From NCBI RefSeq assembly GCF_000337555.1, contig NZ_AOIO01000021.1, forward strand, positions 271,853-335,852: a DNA stretch of 64,000 nt, written 5' to 3'. Positions 43,542-52,871 of this stretch are shown here, piece by piece (the first letter of the stretch is position 1; every line of letters starts with the position of its first letter). The position numbers and the translations under genes were made by a program. The DNA comes from Natrialba asiatica DSM 12278. GTDB lineage: Archaea > Halobacteriota > Halobacteria > Halobacteriales > Natrialbaceae. The notes below the pieces were generated by a model. The model was not told the origin of the DNA. It searched no databases and worked only from the letters and a program-made list of their open reading frames with translations.

Positions 43542-44189
43542 ATGTACGTGCGGGACGCGAAAAACAGGGAAGAGGTCTGGCTGCTCGATCATATCGAGTC
43601 GATGGGGCTCGACGACACGGCGTTCCGCTCGCGCGACTACGTCGTCGCCGTGGACGAAGAGTCCGGGGAAAAGGCCGGATTCGGCCGGATACGAATTCAC
43701 AAGGATCACAGCGGGACCGAGACGGGTGAGAGCGACGACGGTGACGGTAACGAGACTGGGGCGACTCGAGAGGAGCCTGCCGAAGTCTGCGAACTGACCA
43801 GTATCGGCGTACTCGAGTCCTGGCGCAGACAGGGCGTCGGTGCTCACGTCATCGAACGACTGATCGAGTACGCCAGCGACGAGGGGTTCGAAACGGTCTA
43901 CTCGCTGACCGGCGAGAGCGCCTACGTGGCCCAGTTCGGCTTTCGGCGGATCGAGGAGTCGCAACTCCCGGCGGTCCTCCAGGAGCGCCTCTCGGAGAAA
44001 CGCGACCGAACCGACCCCGATGCCGTCGCACTCGCTATCGACGTCGACCAATTCCGAATGCCGGACCGCCTTCGAGAGGCGTTCAAACGCGCTCCGGAAG
44101 GCCGGTCGACGGCCTCGGACGACGACTCCGCCGAGGACTTCGGAATCGATCCTGACTCGGCGACTTACAAGTACGATACCGGACGGTAG
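43542..44189 (+). CDS. GNAT family N-acetyltransferase
   Basis: The 215-residue protein has the acetyl-CoA-binding motif A: VCELTSIGVLESWRRQGVGAHVIERLI, where R/Q-x-x-G-x-G/A is R-R-Q-G-V-G-A, then a YVAQFGFRRI motif B. An acidic Gly/Asp/Thr loop (about 62-85) is inserted before motif A. The acceptor substrate is unknown. ATG 43542 (MYVRDAKNREEVWLLD) is chosen; it is divergent from the S9 peptidase with about 110 bp between starts. Confidence 0.82.
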   Translation: MYVRDAKNREEVWLLDHIESMGLDDTAFRSRDYVVAVDEESGEKAGFGRIRIHKDHSGTETGESDDGDGNETGATREEPAEVCELTSIGVLESWRRQGVGAHVIERLIEYASDEGFETVYSLTGESAYVAQFGFRRIEESQLPAVLQERLSEKRDRTDPDAVALAIDVDQFRMPDRLREAFKRAPEGRSTASDDDSAEDFGIDPDSATYKYDTGR

Positions 44190-44414
44190 TCACGGCTGTC
44201 GATCGAACCCGTGGCGGAACGCAACCCACGCGATCGCGCTCACGCCGAGAATCGGCGGCAGAATCACGAATCCCCACAGCGGATCGAGTCCCCACCAGAC
44301 CAGGATGACGAGATAGAAGAGTCCGAGCAAGAGAAACGGCAGCACGTACAGCGCCGCTCGACGCCGATTACGCGGTTTATCGGTTGTCGACTGTGGCGGA
44401 AGCGACGATCCCAT
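44190..44414 (-). CDS. Small two-helix membrane protein
   Basis: The 74-residue protein has a polar basic N-terminus and two hydrophobic segments (about 20-42 and 46-66). The type is common in haloarchaea, with no assigned role. Its stop abuts the GNAT gene stop (convergent, zero spacing). Confidence 0.6.
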   Translation of the reverse strand: MGSSLPPQSTTDKPRNRRRAALYVLPFLLLGLFYLVILVWWGLDPLWGFVILPPILGVSAIAWVAFRHGFDRQP

Positions 44415-44631
44415 ATCGGTGATTCAGTCACGGAAGACAAAAACGGATGTGGCGATTATAGTGAGAGTAACGGAGTCAATCAAGTCCGAGGAAGAATGCC
44501 CCCGGCCGAACGAACCACACATCCGATCCGGAATGCCACGTAGCGATGGACGCAGCGACTGAGAAAGGGACGAAAACAAGTACCAGCACAGCGAGCAATA
44601 CAAGCGGACATAGTGACAGCCCAAGCTACCC

Positions 44632-44913
44632 ATGGACACTGACGACACGACCCGCGTCTGGCTCGTCGAACGCACCTACTCGGACGACGAACTCAACCTC
44701 ATCATCCTGGTGTACGCCACGACGGACGGACGCTACTACCACCGCCGAGAACGTGCACTTCCGAGTTTTACGGGCCCGGCTCGCGAGACGAAAGCGGGTC
44801 TCTCAGTGACGGCCGACGAACTCGGAACGGTCGATGACCACTCAACGCGAGAGCGCTACGCCGCCGAAGCCGCACGCGTCGCAGAAGAGCACGACCCCGA
44901 TGACGCTATTTAG
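44632..44913 (+). CDS. Small haloarchaeal protein, function unknown
   Basis: This 93-residue soluble protein has a likely beta-sheet N-terminal half (TRVWLVERTYSDDELNLIIL, then YATTDGRYYHRRERA) and a helical, Ala/Glu-rich C-terminal half. I do not recognise it. Codon use is typical of the region. It lies 105 bp before the mutase gene, so co-transcription is possible but not indicated. Confidence 0.6.
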   Translation: MDTDDTTRVWLVERTYSDDELNLIILVYATTDGRYYHRRERALPSFTGPARETKAGLSVTADELGTVDDHSTRERYAAEAARVAEEHDPDDAI

Positions 44914-45018
44914 GAACGAACCCGACCAGCGACGGCCGCGCCCTGTCGGCTCGCTATTCGATGGCAAACAAGGCGCGTTCATCAACCTTCAAGCCCTGCC
45001 CGGTCGACGGTATTCATA

Positions 45019-46701
45019 ATGTTCGATCCCGACGAACTCGAGGAGATCCGTGCCGGACGGGACGACTGGCGGGAGACGGAGGTCGACCCGATCCTCGACC
45101 GATTCGGTGAACGCCAGGAGACGTTCACGACGGATACGGGCGGTCAGGAGGTCGATCGACTCTATACGCCCGCCGACGTGGCCGGTCTCGATTACCAGGA
45201 CGATCTCGGCTATCCGGGCGAGCCACCCTATACACGCGGCGTCTACTCGACCGGCTACCGCGGTCGACTGTGGACCATGCGCCAGTACGCCGGCTTCTCG
45301 ACGCCGGCGGACACGAACGAACGCTATCACTACCTGCTCGATCAGGGCCAGACCGGGCTCTCGATGGCGTTCGACCTGCCGACACAGATGGGCTACGACT
45401 CCGACGCGGACATGGCCGCCGGCGAGGTCGGCAAGGCCGGCGTCGCCATCGACTCGCTCGCCGACATGGAAACCGTCTTCGACGGCATCCCCCTCGACGA
45501 GGTCTCCACCTCGATGACGATCAACGCGCCCGCATCCGTCCTGCTCGCGATGTACATCGCCGTCGGCGACCAGCAGGGCGTCGACCGCGAGGAGCTTCGG
45601 GGCACCATCCAGAACGACCTCCTCAAGGAGTACATCGCTCGCAACACCTACATCTATCCGCCCGAACCCTCGATGCGGATCATCACGGATATCTTCGAGT
45701 TCTGCGCCGAGGAAACCCCGAAGTTCAACACCATCTCCATTTCGGGCTACCACATCCGCGAGGCCGGATCGACGGCCGCCCAAGAACTCGCCTTTACCCT
45801 GGGGAACGGCATCGAGTACGTCGAGGCGGCACTCGAGGCCGGCCTGGACGTCGACGAGTTCGCGCCGCAGCTCTCTTTCTTTTTCAACGGGCACAACAAC
45901 ATCTTCGAGGAGGTGGCGAAGTTCCGCGCCGCCCGCCGGATGTGGCACGATATCATGGACGAGCGTTTCGACGCGCAGAACCCCAAATCGAAGCAGCTCA
46001 AGTTCCACACCCAGACGGCGGGCTCGATGCTGACGGCCCAGCAGATCGAGAACAACGTCGTCCGGGTGGCCTACCAGGCTCTCGCCGCGGTGCTCGGCGG
46101 AACCCAGAGCCTGCACACGAACGGCAAGGACGAGGCGCTGGCGCTGCCGACCGAGGAGTCCGTCCGAACCGCGCTTCGAACCCAGCAGATCCTCGCCCAC
46201 GAGTCGGGTGCAGCAGATACCATCGACCCGCTCGCCGGCAGCTACTACGTCGAATCGCTGACCGACGACGTCGAGGAAGAAGCCTACGAGATTCTGGACG
46301 AAGTCGACAGCCGCGGCGGCATGTTAGACGCCGTTGAACAGCAGTGGGTCCAGCGCCAGATCCAGGACACCGCCTTCGACCGCCAGAAGGAAATCGAGGA
46401 CAACGAGCGGATTATCGTCGGCGTCAACGAGTTCGAAGTCGACGAGGACCCCGAGATGGACGTCCAGGAGGTGACCGAGGAGGACGAACGACGACAGATC
46501 GACAACGCCGAGTCCGTCCGCGAGGACCGGGACGAGGAAACCGTCGACGCGGCGCTCGAATCCCTGCGCGAGGCCGCACGAGACGGAGAGAACCTCATGC
46601 CGTACATCATCGAGGCGGTGAAGGCGTACGCGACGGTCGGCGAGATCTGTAACGTGCTCCGCGACGAGTTCGGGGAATATCAACCCGGCAGTGCGGTGTA
46701 G
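45019..46701 (+). CDS. Methylmalonyl-CoA mutase large (catalytic) subunit
   Basis: The 560-residue protein matches the catalytic TIM-barrel subunit: [23 protein letters not shown] near 73-95, [18 protein letters not shown], and [17 protein letters not shown]. It rearranges methylmalonyl-CoA to succinyl-CoA with adenosylcobalamin. It lacks the C-terminal B12-binding domain, which archaea encode as a separate small subunit; that gene is not in the window. The epimerase that feeds it lies 3 kb downstream on the same strand, so both serve propionate or odd-chain degradation, or the 3-hydroxypropionate-type steps of haloarchaeal carbon metabolism. Confidence 0.93.
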   Translation: MFDPDELEEIRAGRDDWRETEVDPILDRFGERQETFTTDTGGQEVDRLYTPADVAGLDYQDDLGYPGEPPYTRGVYSTGYRGRLWTMRQYAGFSTPADTNERYHYLLDQGQTGLSMAFDLPTQMGYDSDADMAAGEVGKAGVAIDSLADMETVFDGIPLDEVSTSMTINAPASVLLAMYIAVGDQQGVDREELRGTIQNDLLKEYIARNTYIYPPEPSMRIITDIFEFCAEETPKFNTISISGYHIREAGSTAAQELAFTLGNGIEYVEAALEAGLDVDEFAPQLSFFFNGHNNIFEEVAKFRAARRMWHDIMDERFDAQNPKSKQLKFHTQTAGSMLTAQQIENNVVRVAYQALAAVLGGTQSLHTNGKDEALALPTEESVRTALRTQQILAHESGAADTIDPLAGSYYVESLTDDVEEEAYEILDEVDSRGGMLDAVEQQWVQRQIQDTAFDRQKEIEDNERIIVGVNEFEVDEDPEMDVQEVTEEDERRQIDNAESVREDRDEETVDAALESLREAARDGENLMPYIIEAVKAYATVGEICNVLRDEFGEYQPGSAV

Positions 46702-46871
46702 GTAGAAGCCGCTATTAGGCGGGAGTAATCCCCGTTTAGGTATCGTCGTTTCCCCGCCGCACTCGAACGTGAGCGCCGCGTTTCGGGGCCAATACACGAT
46801 TGACCCGCAAATTCGAAGGAACGGTCGCTGTTGTTTATCCAATCACCAGCCGACGCGGTGGTGAGTGCACG

Positions 46872-49373
46872 ATGAGCAAACACGAGCACGAACGCGATTC
46901 TGAACCGACGGGCGAGGACATCGACGAGTACGAGTATCACCGATCGGACGGCGCGTCCTGGTTACCCACACGACGGCGAATGCTCCAGGCGACCGCCGCC
47001 GCGGGCGGGCTTACCGCCGTCAGTTCGCTCGGGCTCGCACAGAACGGCGAGACGATCGAACTCGGCGGCGAGACGAGCGGCTGGGTCGGCCAGTCGCCGT
47101 CCGACATCGAGGGCGAGACGAATCCCACGCTCGAACTCGAGGAGGGAACTACCTACGAGGTCACGTGGGAGAACCTCGACGGCGCCGCACACAACATCGT
47201 CATCGTCGACGGCGACGGCGGCGAGATCGAGCGTACCGAACTCATGAGCGAGGAGGGCGAGACGCAGACGCTCGAGTTCGACGCGACGAGCGAGATGGCC
47301 GAGTACTACTGCGAACCCCACCGAGCGACGATGCGAGGGGACATCTCGATCGGCGGGAACGGCGGGGCCGACGACGGAACGGAGGAGGAGACGGACGCCG
47401 AACCGTTCTTCCAGCCCGGGGCGGAGATCGGCCTGCAGACGATCGGCGAGGGGATGACGGCACCCACGGACTTCGCCGCCGTCGAAGGCGAGGACCGATA
47501 CTTCGTCGCCGACCAGACGGGCGAGCTCTGGGTCATCGACGGCGATGGCGTTCAGGACGAGCCGTTCATCGACGTGAGCGATCGCCTCGTCGAACTCGGG
47601 ACGTTCGAGGGGAGTTACGCGGATCCGGATCAAGACTACGACGAGCGGGGACTGCTCGGCGTCGAGTTGCATCCGGAGTTCACCGACAACGGACGATTCT
47701 TCCTGCACTACAGCGCGCCGCCGAACGACGAGACGCCAGAGGGCTGGAGTCACGTTGAAGTTGTCGCCGAGTTCCAGGCGAACGACGATCTGACGCAGGG
47801 GGAACCGGATTCCGAACGAGTGCTGATGGAGTTCCAGAAGCCCCAGTACAACCACGACGCCGGGCCGATGGCGTTCGGTCCGGACGGTTGCCTGTACGTG
47901 CCGATGGGCGACGGCGGCGGAGCGAACGACGATATGGAGGGCCACGTCGAGGACTGGTACGACGAGAACGCGGGCGGGAACGGACAGGACGTGAGTGAGA
48001 ACCTCCTCGGCGGGATTCATCGGATCGACGTCAGTAGCGGAGCGACGGAGACCGGTGATACCGATACCGAGGAAGGCGTCGGTACCGACGACGAGATGGC
48101 TACCGACACCGAGTCGGACTCCGAGATCGGCAATGAAACCGATACCGAGACGAGCACCGCCGAAGCTGAGAACGAGACGGAAACCGATACCGAGACCGAG
48201 ACCGATACCGATACTGGAACCGACCCCGGAACCGGCGACAAACCGTACGGCATTCCGGAGGACAACCCCCTCGTCGACGAGGAAGAGGGCCTCGACGAGT
48301 ACTACGCGTGGGGCTTCCGAAACCCGTTCGGCATCTCGTTCGACAGCGAGGGACGACTGTTCGCCTCCGACGCCGGACAGGACCTCTACGAGGAGGCAAA
48401 CATCGTCGAATCCGGCGGCAACTACGGCTGGAACGTCAAGGAGGGAACGCACTGTTTCAGCACGGACACGCCGAGCGATCCGCCGGAAGACTGTCCCGAC
48501 ACGGCCACCGACGAAGCGCCGTACAACGGGCAGGAACTCCAGGATCCGATCGTCGAGTATCCCCACGTCTACAACGGCGAGATGGTCGGGATCACGATCA
48601 TCGGCGGCCACGTCTACGAGAGCAGCCAGATCGAAAATCTCCAAGGCAAGTACATCTTCGGCGACTGGACCGCCGACCCGTCGCGCCAGGAACCCGCCGG
48701 TCGACTGCTCGCAGCGACCGATCCCGACGGAACGACGGGCGGTGGGGAGACCGACGAGACAACGACCGATGACGAAACCGCCGGGGAAACGACCGACAAC
48801 GGCACCGAATCCGAAGGCAATACCACCGCTACGGACACGACCAATAACACGACCGAATCGGCCGACACGACCGGCAACGAAACCGTCGACAACACCACCG
48901 CAGAGAACGGTACCAACGGGATGGCCGACTCCAACGAGACGGTCACCAACGATACCGAGAACGGAACGACCGACGACACCGCTGACGACGGGACCGCCGA
49001 CGACGGGACCACCGACGATCAAGCAGTCCCGCGGGACGAACTCTGGGAGATGGAAGAACTCCAGGTCTCGGGCACCGACGACGGCTCGTTCCCCTACTTC
49101 GTCCGCCAATTCGGCCAGGACTCCGACGGCAACGTCTACGTCCTCGCGAACCAGGAAGGCGTCCCCGAAGGCGATACCGGCGTCGTCATGGAGTTCGTCG
49201 CACCCGACGAGGGCGAAGAACTCTCGATGCCGGATACCGAGGACGCGGACGAACAGGAAACGGACGAAGAAGCGACCGAAGACACGCAGGACGAACCCGT
49301 CGGCGAGGACGGTAACGAAACGACCGGAAACGAGTCCACCGAAACCGACGGCAACGAAACGATCGAGGAGTAA
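46872..49373 (+). CDS. Tat-exported cupredoxin fused to PQQ-type sugar/sorbosone dehydrogenase
   Basis: The 833-residue protein has a Tat signal (TRRRMLQATAAAGGL, about 36-60), then a blue-copper domain with ligands H107, C147, H150 and M154 (YYCEPHRATM), then a six-bladed GSDH/PQQ dehydrogenase propeller (about 190-760; for example DERGLLGVELHPEF, GPDGCLYVPMGDGGG, NPFGISFDSEGRLF). Two long Asn/Thr/Asp/Glu inserts (about 392-456 and 622-716) break the propeller and are packed with N-x-S/T sequons; a similar acidic tail (790-833) ends the protein. It likely oxidises sugars or aldoses outside the cell and passes electrons to its own copper site. Confidence 0.88.
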   Translation: MSKHEHERDSEPTGEDIDEYEYHRSDGASWLPTRRRMLQATAAAGGLTAVSSLGLAQNGETIELGGETSGWVGQSPSDIEGETNPTLELEEGTTYEVTWENLDGAAHNIVIVDGDGGEIERTELMSEEGETQTLEFDATSEMAEYYCEPHRATMRGDISIGGNGGADDGTEEETDAEPFFQPGAEIGLQTIGEGMTAPTDFAAVEGEDRYFVADQTGELWVIDGDGVQDEPFIDVSDRLVELGTFEGSYADPDQDYDERGLLGVELHPEFTDNGRFFLHYSAPPNDETPEGWSHVEVVAEFQANDDLTQGEPDSERVLMEFQKPQYNHDAGPMAFGPDGCLYVPMGDGGGANDDMEGHVEDWYDENAGGNGQDVSENLLGGIHRIDVSSGATETGDTDTEEGVGTDDEMATDTESDSEIGNETDTETSTAEAENETETDTETETDTDTGTDPGTGDKPYGIPEDNPLVDEEEGLDEYYAWGFRNPFGISFDSEGRLFASDAGQDLYEEANIVESGGNYGWNVKEGTHCFSTDTPSDPPEDCPDTATDEAPYNGQELQDPIVEYPHVYNGEMVGITIIGGHVYESSQIENLQGKYIFGDWTADPSRQEPAGRLLAATDPDGTTGGGETDETTTDDETAGETTDNGTESEGNTTATDTTNNTTESADTTGNETVDNTTAENGTNGMADSNETVTNDTENGTTDDTADDGTADDGTTDDQAVPRDELWEMEELQVSGTDDGSFPYFVRQFGQDSDGNVYVLANQEGVPEGDTGVVMEFVAPDEGEELSMPDTEDADEQETDEEATEDTQDEPVGEDGNETTGNESTETDGNETIEE

Positions 49374-49709
49374 CGCGAGTCGGGCTCGCTAGCCGCTCGC
49401 GGATCAACCGCACCTTATTTTTGAGCTCCCGTGACGGGTATTCGTGGACGCTCCACGTTCGAAGTCGCGCTCGAACAGTTCGCGCCCGTAAAACTCGGAT
49501 TGACGCGGCTGTAGGCGGCCATTAGAGCGGGACCCCGTCGCGCTGTCACGGCACTGTCACGGCGTTTCGTCCGTCTCGGACGGCGATACCCAACGCACCT
49601 ACAACCGGGCAACGATCGGCCGCGTCGCGATTCGGTGGCCACCGCTATCCCCCTCGTGAGACCTGCAGCAACCCTTCGATATTTGCCGTTGCTCGAACAC
49701 ACCTCTGAC
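49374..49709. other. Intergenic region with tandem 11-bp repeat
   Basis: No gene is seen in these 336 bp. CTGTCACGGC occurs twice in direct orientation (49543-49552 and 49554-49563), an 11-bp period of about one helical turn, about 150 bp before the epimerase start. Confidence 0.4.
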
Positions 49710-50093
49710 ATGCACTTCGACCACGCCGGCATCGCCACCGAGAACGCAACCGAACTCGCCGAACGCTACGCCGCCCTGTTCGACCTCGAAATCGCGCACG
49801 AAGAGACGTTCGACGGCATGCGCGTCGTCTTTCTCGATTGTGGGAACGGCTACTTCGAACTCCTCGAACCAACCGAAGGGGGGACCATCGCTCAATACAT
49901 CGAATCGAACGGTGCCGGCATCCACCACCTCGCCCTCGCGACCGACGACATCGACGACGCGCTCGACACCGTCCGCACCCACGACGTGTCCCTCGTCGAC
50001 GAGGAGCCCCGCCCCGGCGCGTGGGGACATACCGTCGCGTTCTTGCACCCAGCGGATACTGGCGGGATTCTGATCGAACTCGTCGAGCACTAA
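49710..50093 (+). CDS. mce: Methylmalonyl-CoA epimerase
   Basis: The 127-residue vicinal-oxygen-chelate protein has HFDHAGIAT at the first metal ligand (H5), the GNGYFELLEPT strand, GIHHLAL with the second His ligand, and a closing ILIELVEH with the Glu ligand. It converts (S)- to (R)-methylmalonyl-CoA for the mutase encoded upstream. ATG 49710 is the natural start. It ends convergently with the cold-shock gene. Confidence 0.92.
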   Translation: MHFDHAGIATENATELAERYAALFDLEIAHEETFDGMRVVFLDCGNGYFELLEPTEGGTIAQYIESNGAGIHHLALATDDIDDALDTVRTHDVSLVDEEPRPGAWGHTVAFLHPADTGGILIELVEH

Positions 50094-50196
50094 GGACGAC
50101 GCTGCCGTCACTCGGCTCTCGGGTCTCGTTCTCAGCGTTGGCACTCCCTACTCCGTGGAGCGTCGCACAAAATACGAAATTGACTCGTCGGCCGCG

Positions 50197-50391
50197 TTAC
50201 AGTCGGGTGACGTTCGTCGCCCGCGGGCCCTTGTCTGCCTGTTCGATGTCGAACTCGAGTTCTGTACCTTCTTCGAGGTCTGGACCGCCAACGTCCTCCA
50301 TGTGGAAGAATACGTCGTCGTCCGCGTCCTCAGTTTCGATGAAGCCGTAGCCGCCAGTGTCGTTGAAGAAATCGACAGTTCCTTTCGCCAT
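50197..50391 (-). CDS. cspA: Cold-shock domain protein
   Basis: The 64-residue CSD protein has the RNP motifs GGYGFIE (for K-G-F-G-F-I) and DVFFHMED, and ends in ATNVTRL. It binds single-stranded RNA or DNA and is abundant in haloarchaea. ATG 50391 gives the usual M-A-K-G-T start; a GTG-type extension upstream is not conserved. The long gap upstream (about 430 bp) leaves room for a regulated promoter. Confidence 0.93.
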   Translation of the reverse strand: MAKGTVDFFNDTGGYGFIETEDADDDVFFHMEDVGGPDLEEGTELEFDIEQADKGPRATNVTRL

Positions 50392-50759
50392 TGCTTTTCG
50401 AGAGAGGAGAGTCACACAGATAAGGGTTCCGTAAGGGCCCGCCTACAGGAGTGACACGCGATCGAGACTGACCGGAGCTGAACTCGGCGTAGACACCGTC
50501 ACTGGCCGTTATTCGCCTGCTAAACGTCTGTTCACATCGAGAAGGGGATTTGCCGACCGCTGCTCGTAATACTCGAGGGTCCCGCCGGCCCTGGGGAATC
50601 CGTCGCTGACTGATACGGACTGCTGTACCGATTTCCCGCGCGACCGCGAACCGTCCTGCGATCGCGCCGAAAATGGCTCACGACGGCCCGTCTGAACCGA
50701 CCGACTCCTCGAGTTCGGCCCTCGGATACGGACCAGGACGACAGGTCTGGCACTTTCCT

Positions 50760-50785
50760 TTTCGGAATGTCAATAGTATCCGAAA
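50760..50785. promoter_or_regulatory. Inverted repeat next to the TATA box of the PGF-CTERM gene
   Basis: TTTCGGA (50760-50766) and TCCGAAA (50779-50785) are perfect inverted copies, 12 nt apart, immediately upstream of the TATA box at 50791. A protein bound here would affect TFB/TBP access. Confidence 0.4.
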
Positions 50786-50790
50786 GTCAC

Positions 50791-50795
50791 ATATA
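50791..50795 (+). promoter_or_regulatory. TATA box of the PGF-CTERM protein gene
   Basis: ATATA is centred about 28 bp upstream of ATG 50821, giving a leaderless or near-leaderless mRNA. Confidence 0.5.
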
Positions 50796-50820
50796 GGAGA
50801 GAAATAAAATTACTAAGACG

Positions 50821-52707
50821 ATGAGTAGGAAACTCACTAGCGGTCAGTCTTTTCGAAGTATCGTGGCAGTCGTCATGGCTGTCGTGCTGATTACGTCGGG
50901 GTGTGTCGGTACTGCCCTGGCGGATACGGACGGTAACGAAGCCGATCCGGCCGACGAGGTGTTCATCAACGACGACGGTGACGCCGTGCTCGTCTACAAC
51001 GAAACAACCGACGAGGACGAAGCTACCGGCGAGTACGGACTCGACGTGAGCGAGTCGGTCGCGTATGCGCTCATTACCGACGACATGGAGGAGGACGTCT
51101 CCGCGGCGTTCTCGATGGCGCTCGACGACGGAGGCGTCGGTTCGTCCGGATCGCTCACCACCGATCGCCCGGCCGCCATCGACGACTTCTCGATGGACGT
51201 CACCGGCGAACAGACCGCCGAAACCAACGAGTTCGACGCCACGCTCGATCTGGCGCTCGACACCACCGAAGCCCCGATGGCCAGCTTCGTCACGTCGGCC
51301 TCCACGTCCGGAGAGGTCGTCTCGAGCGCCGACGAGTTCGCCACCCGTGGCGACTTCGACGTCGAACACGGCATGCCCGTGACCGGTCCCGAAACCGGAC
51401 TCGACCTCGAGATTACGGACAGCGACGGCGGGTACACGATCGAGGTGAGCCAGCAGCAGAACGTCCCCGCGTTCGAAACAGACGAGATGCGAACGAAAGA
51501 AAACGCCACCGCATCGCTTCAGACCCAGTTTGACGAGGTCACGCGAGACATCGGCGGCGACGCAACGGTCACCATCGACGAACACAAGTTCACTGAAAAC
51601 GACGATGGGAGCGGCCACCTCGATATGGCGTACACCGTCGAACTCGAGAACGTAACGGACGGGCTCGAACAGACCATCGCAGACGAACTCGCGAGCGATT
51701 CCGAACTCGATCTCGGGCAGAGTGAGGCCGAACGGGTAGCGTCGGATCTCCTCGGCGCTGAACTCGATACGTTCACGCTCTCGTACACCAACGGCGCGGA
51801 CGCGATCGAAGGCGACTGGAACGTCGCGTTCAGCGGGTTCGAGTCGGCCGTCCCCGCCCTGCTCGATCTCGCCAATTCCGTCGAGGGAATGGACCAGGAG
51901 ACCCCTGACTACGAAGCGATGTACGAGGCCCAGCAGGAAGCCGATCTGACCCAGACGGCAGAATGGCACGTGAGCTACACCTCGGCGGATGCCGAGCAGG
52001 CGACGCTCACCGCCAAGTTCACCTCCGAGACGGAAAACTGGGAGGCCTATACGACCGCACTCGCCGAACGGGATATCGAGAACCCAGAGTTCTCGCTCGA
52101 TGCAAGCGCCGAGACCGTCGACGACGAAATCGAGATGGAGATGAGTCTCGACGTCTCACAGGAGGACTTCCTCGAGACCGCGATGACCGGCTTGCTGCAG
52201 GACTTCGAGAACGATCCGACCGTCGACGAGAGCGCAACCGAGTTCGTCTCGGCGTTCGACGAGGCCGACCTTGAACTCGCGAAGTTCGACCTCGAGATGG
52301 ATGACGGAACGGTTACCATGGAGGCGGGCGCAACGTTCGACGATCTCAGCGCCTTCGAGGATCAACTCAGCGACGCGTACCACAACCTCTCGGTCACGCA
52401 CGTCTACGGCGGCACCGACGAGGAGGCGACGTACGTCTACGCGTCCGGCATGGTCGACGGTGAGGCGAGCGAAGACGATGTCCGTGCGGAGTCGATCGTC
52501 AGCGACGATACCACCGTCCACATGCCCGGCGAGTGGGATGCAGATCACCCGCGACTCGACATGCAGCAGGTTACTGACTATCTCGGCATGGAGTCGACCA
52601 AGGCCGATACTGAGGAGGGTGACGACGACGGGATGCCAGGATTCGGCGCTGTCGCCGCTCTCGCTGCGCTCCTCTCGACGATGGCGATAGGTCGATACCG
52701 TAACTAA
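50821..52707 (+). CDS. PGF-CTERM surface protein
   Basis: The 628-residue protein has an N-terminal signal (FRSIVAVVMAVVLITSGCVG) and ends in GMPGFGAVAALAALLSTMAIGRYRN: a PGF tripeptide, hydrophobic helix and basic tail, the sorting signal processed by archaeosortase A with lipid attachment. The mature part is very acidic, largely beta/alpha mixed with repeated D-E-A-D-L-type helices. I recognise no enzymatic motif, so it is probably an envelope or substrate-binding protein. Cysteine at 27 sits in a lipobox-like context too, so a lipoprotein reading of the N-terminus cannot be excluded. It has its own promoter. Confidence 0.82.
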   Translation: MSRKLTSGQSFRSIVAVVMAVVLITSGCVGTALADTDGNEADPADEVFINDDGDAVLVYNETTDEDEATGEYGLDVSESVAYALITDDMEEDVSAAFSMALDDGGVGSSGSLTTDRPAAIDDFSMDVTGEQTAETNEFDATLDLALDTTEAPMASFVTSASTSGEVVSSADEFATRGDFDVEHGMPVTGPETGLDLEITDSDGGYTIEVSQQQNVPAFETDEMRTKENATASLQTQFDEVTRDIGGDATVTIDEHKFTENDDGSGHLDMAYTVELENVTDGLEQTIADELASDSELDLGQSEAERVASDLLGAELDTFTLSYTNGADAIEGDWNVAFSGFESAVPALLDLANSVEGMDQETPDYEAMYEAQQEADLTQTAEWHVSYTSADAEQATLTAKFTSETENWEAYTTALAERDIENPEFSLDASAETVDDEIEMEMSLDVSQEDFLETAMTGLLQDFENDPTVDESATEFVSAFDEADLELAKFDLEMDDGTVTMEAGATFDDLSAFEDQLSDAYHNLSVTHVYGGTDEEATYVYASGMVDGEASEDDVRAESIVSDDTTVHMPGEWDADHPRLDMQQVTDYLGMESTKADTEEGDDDGMPGFGAVAALAALLSTMAIGRYRN

Positions 52708-52871
52708 CGACAACGCTTTTTCTAGCGGTTTGGACCAGCTCTTCTGGCGATCAGGTGAGTAACGGTTCTCCCCACGCCCACGAACGGAGTTGGACGCCAC
52801 GACAGCATCGTGTGGCATCGATCCCCGAACAGTCACAAATGCTTATGCGGATCCTCCAACACAATCAAAGC

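Larger units (their letters stand above)
50392..50820. other. Intergenic region with divergent promoters
   Basis: These 429 bp hold the cspA promoter on one side and the surface-protein promoter on the other, with no gene. The inverted repeat at 50760-50785 and the TATA box at 50791 are the only features I can point to. Confidence 0.45.

Noticed and set aside
48050-49020. Repeats considered as a CRISPR array or VNTR locus
   Set aside because: Units are six bases, degenerate, in frame with a real gene and without spacers, so they are coding simple repeats.
46962-49109. A 715-codon minus-strand frame
   Set aside because: It is opposite the cupredoxin/PQQ enzyme, has no motif, and its Val/Gly/Arg-rich sequence mirrors Asp/Asn/Thr codons of the real gene.
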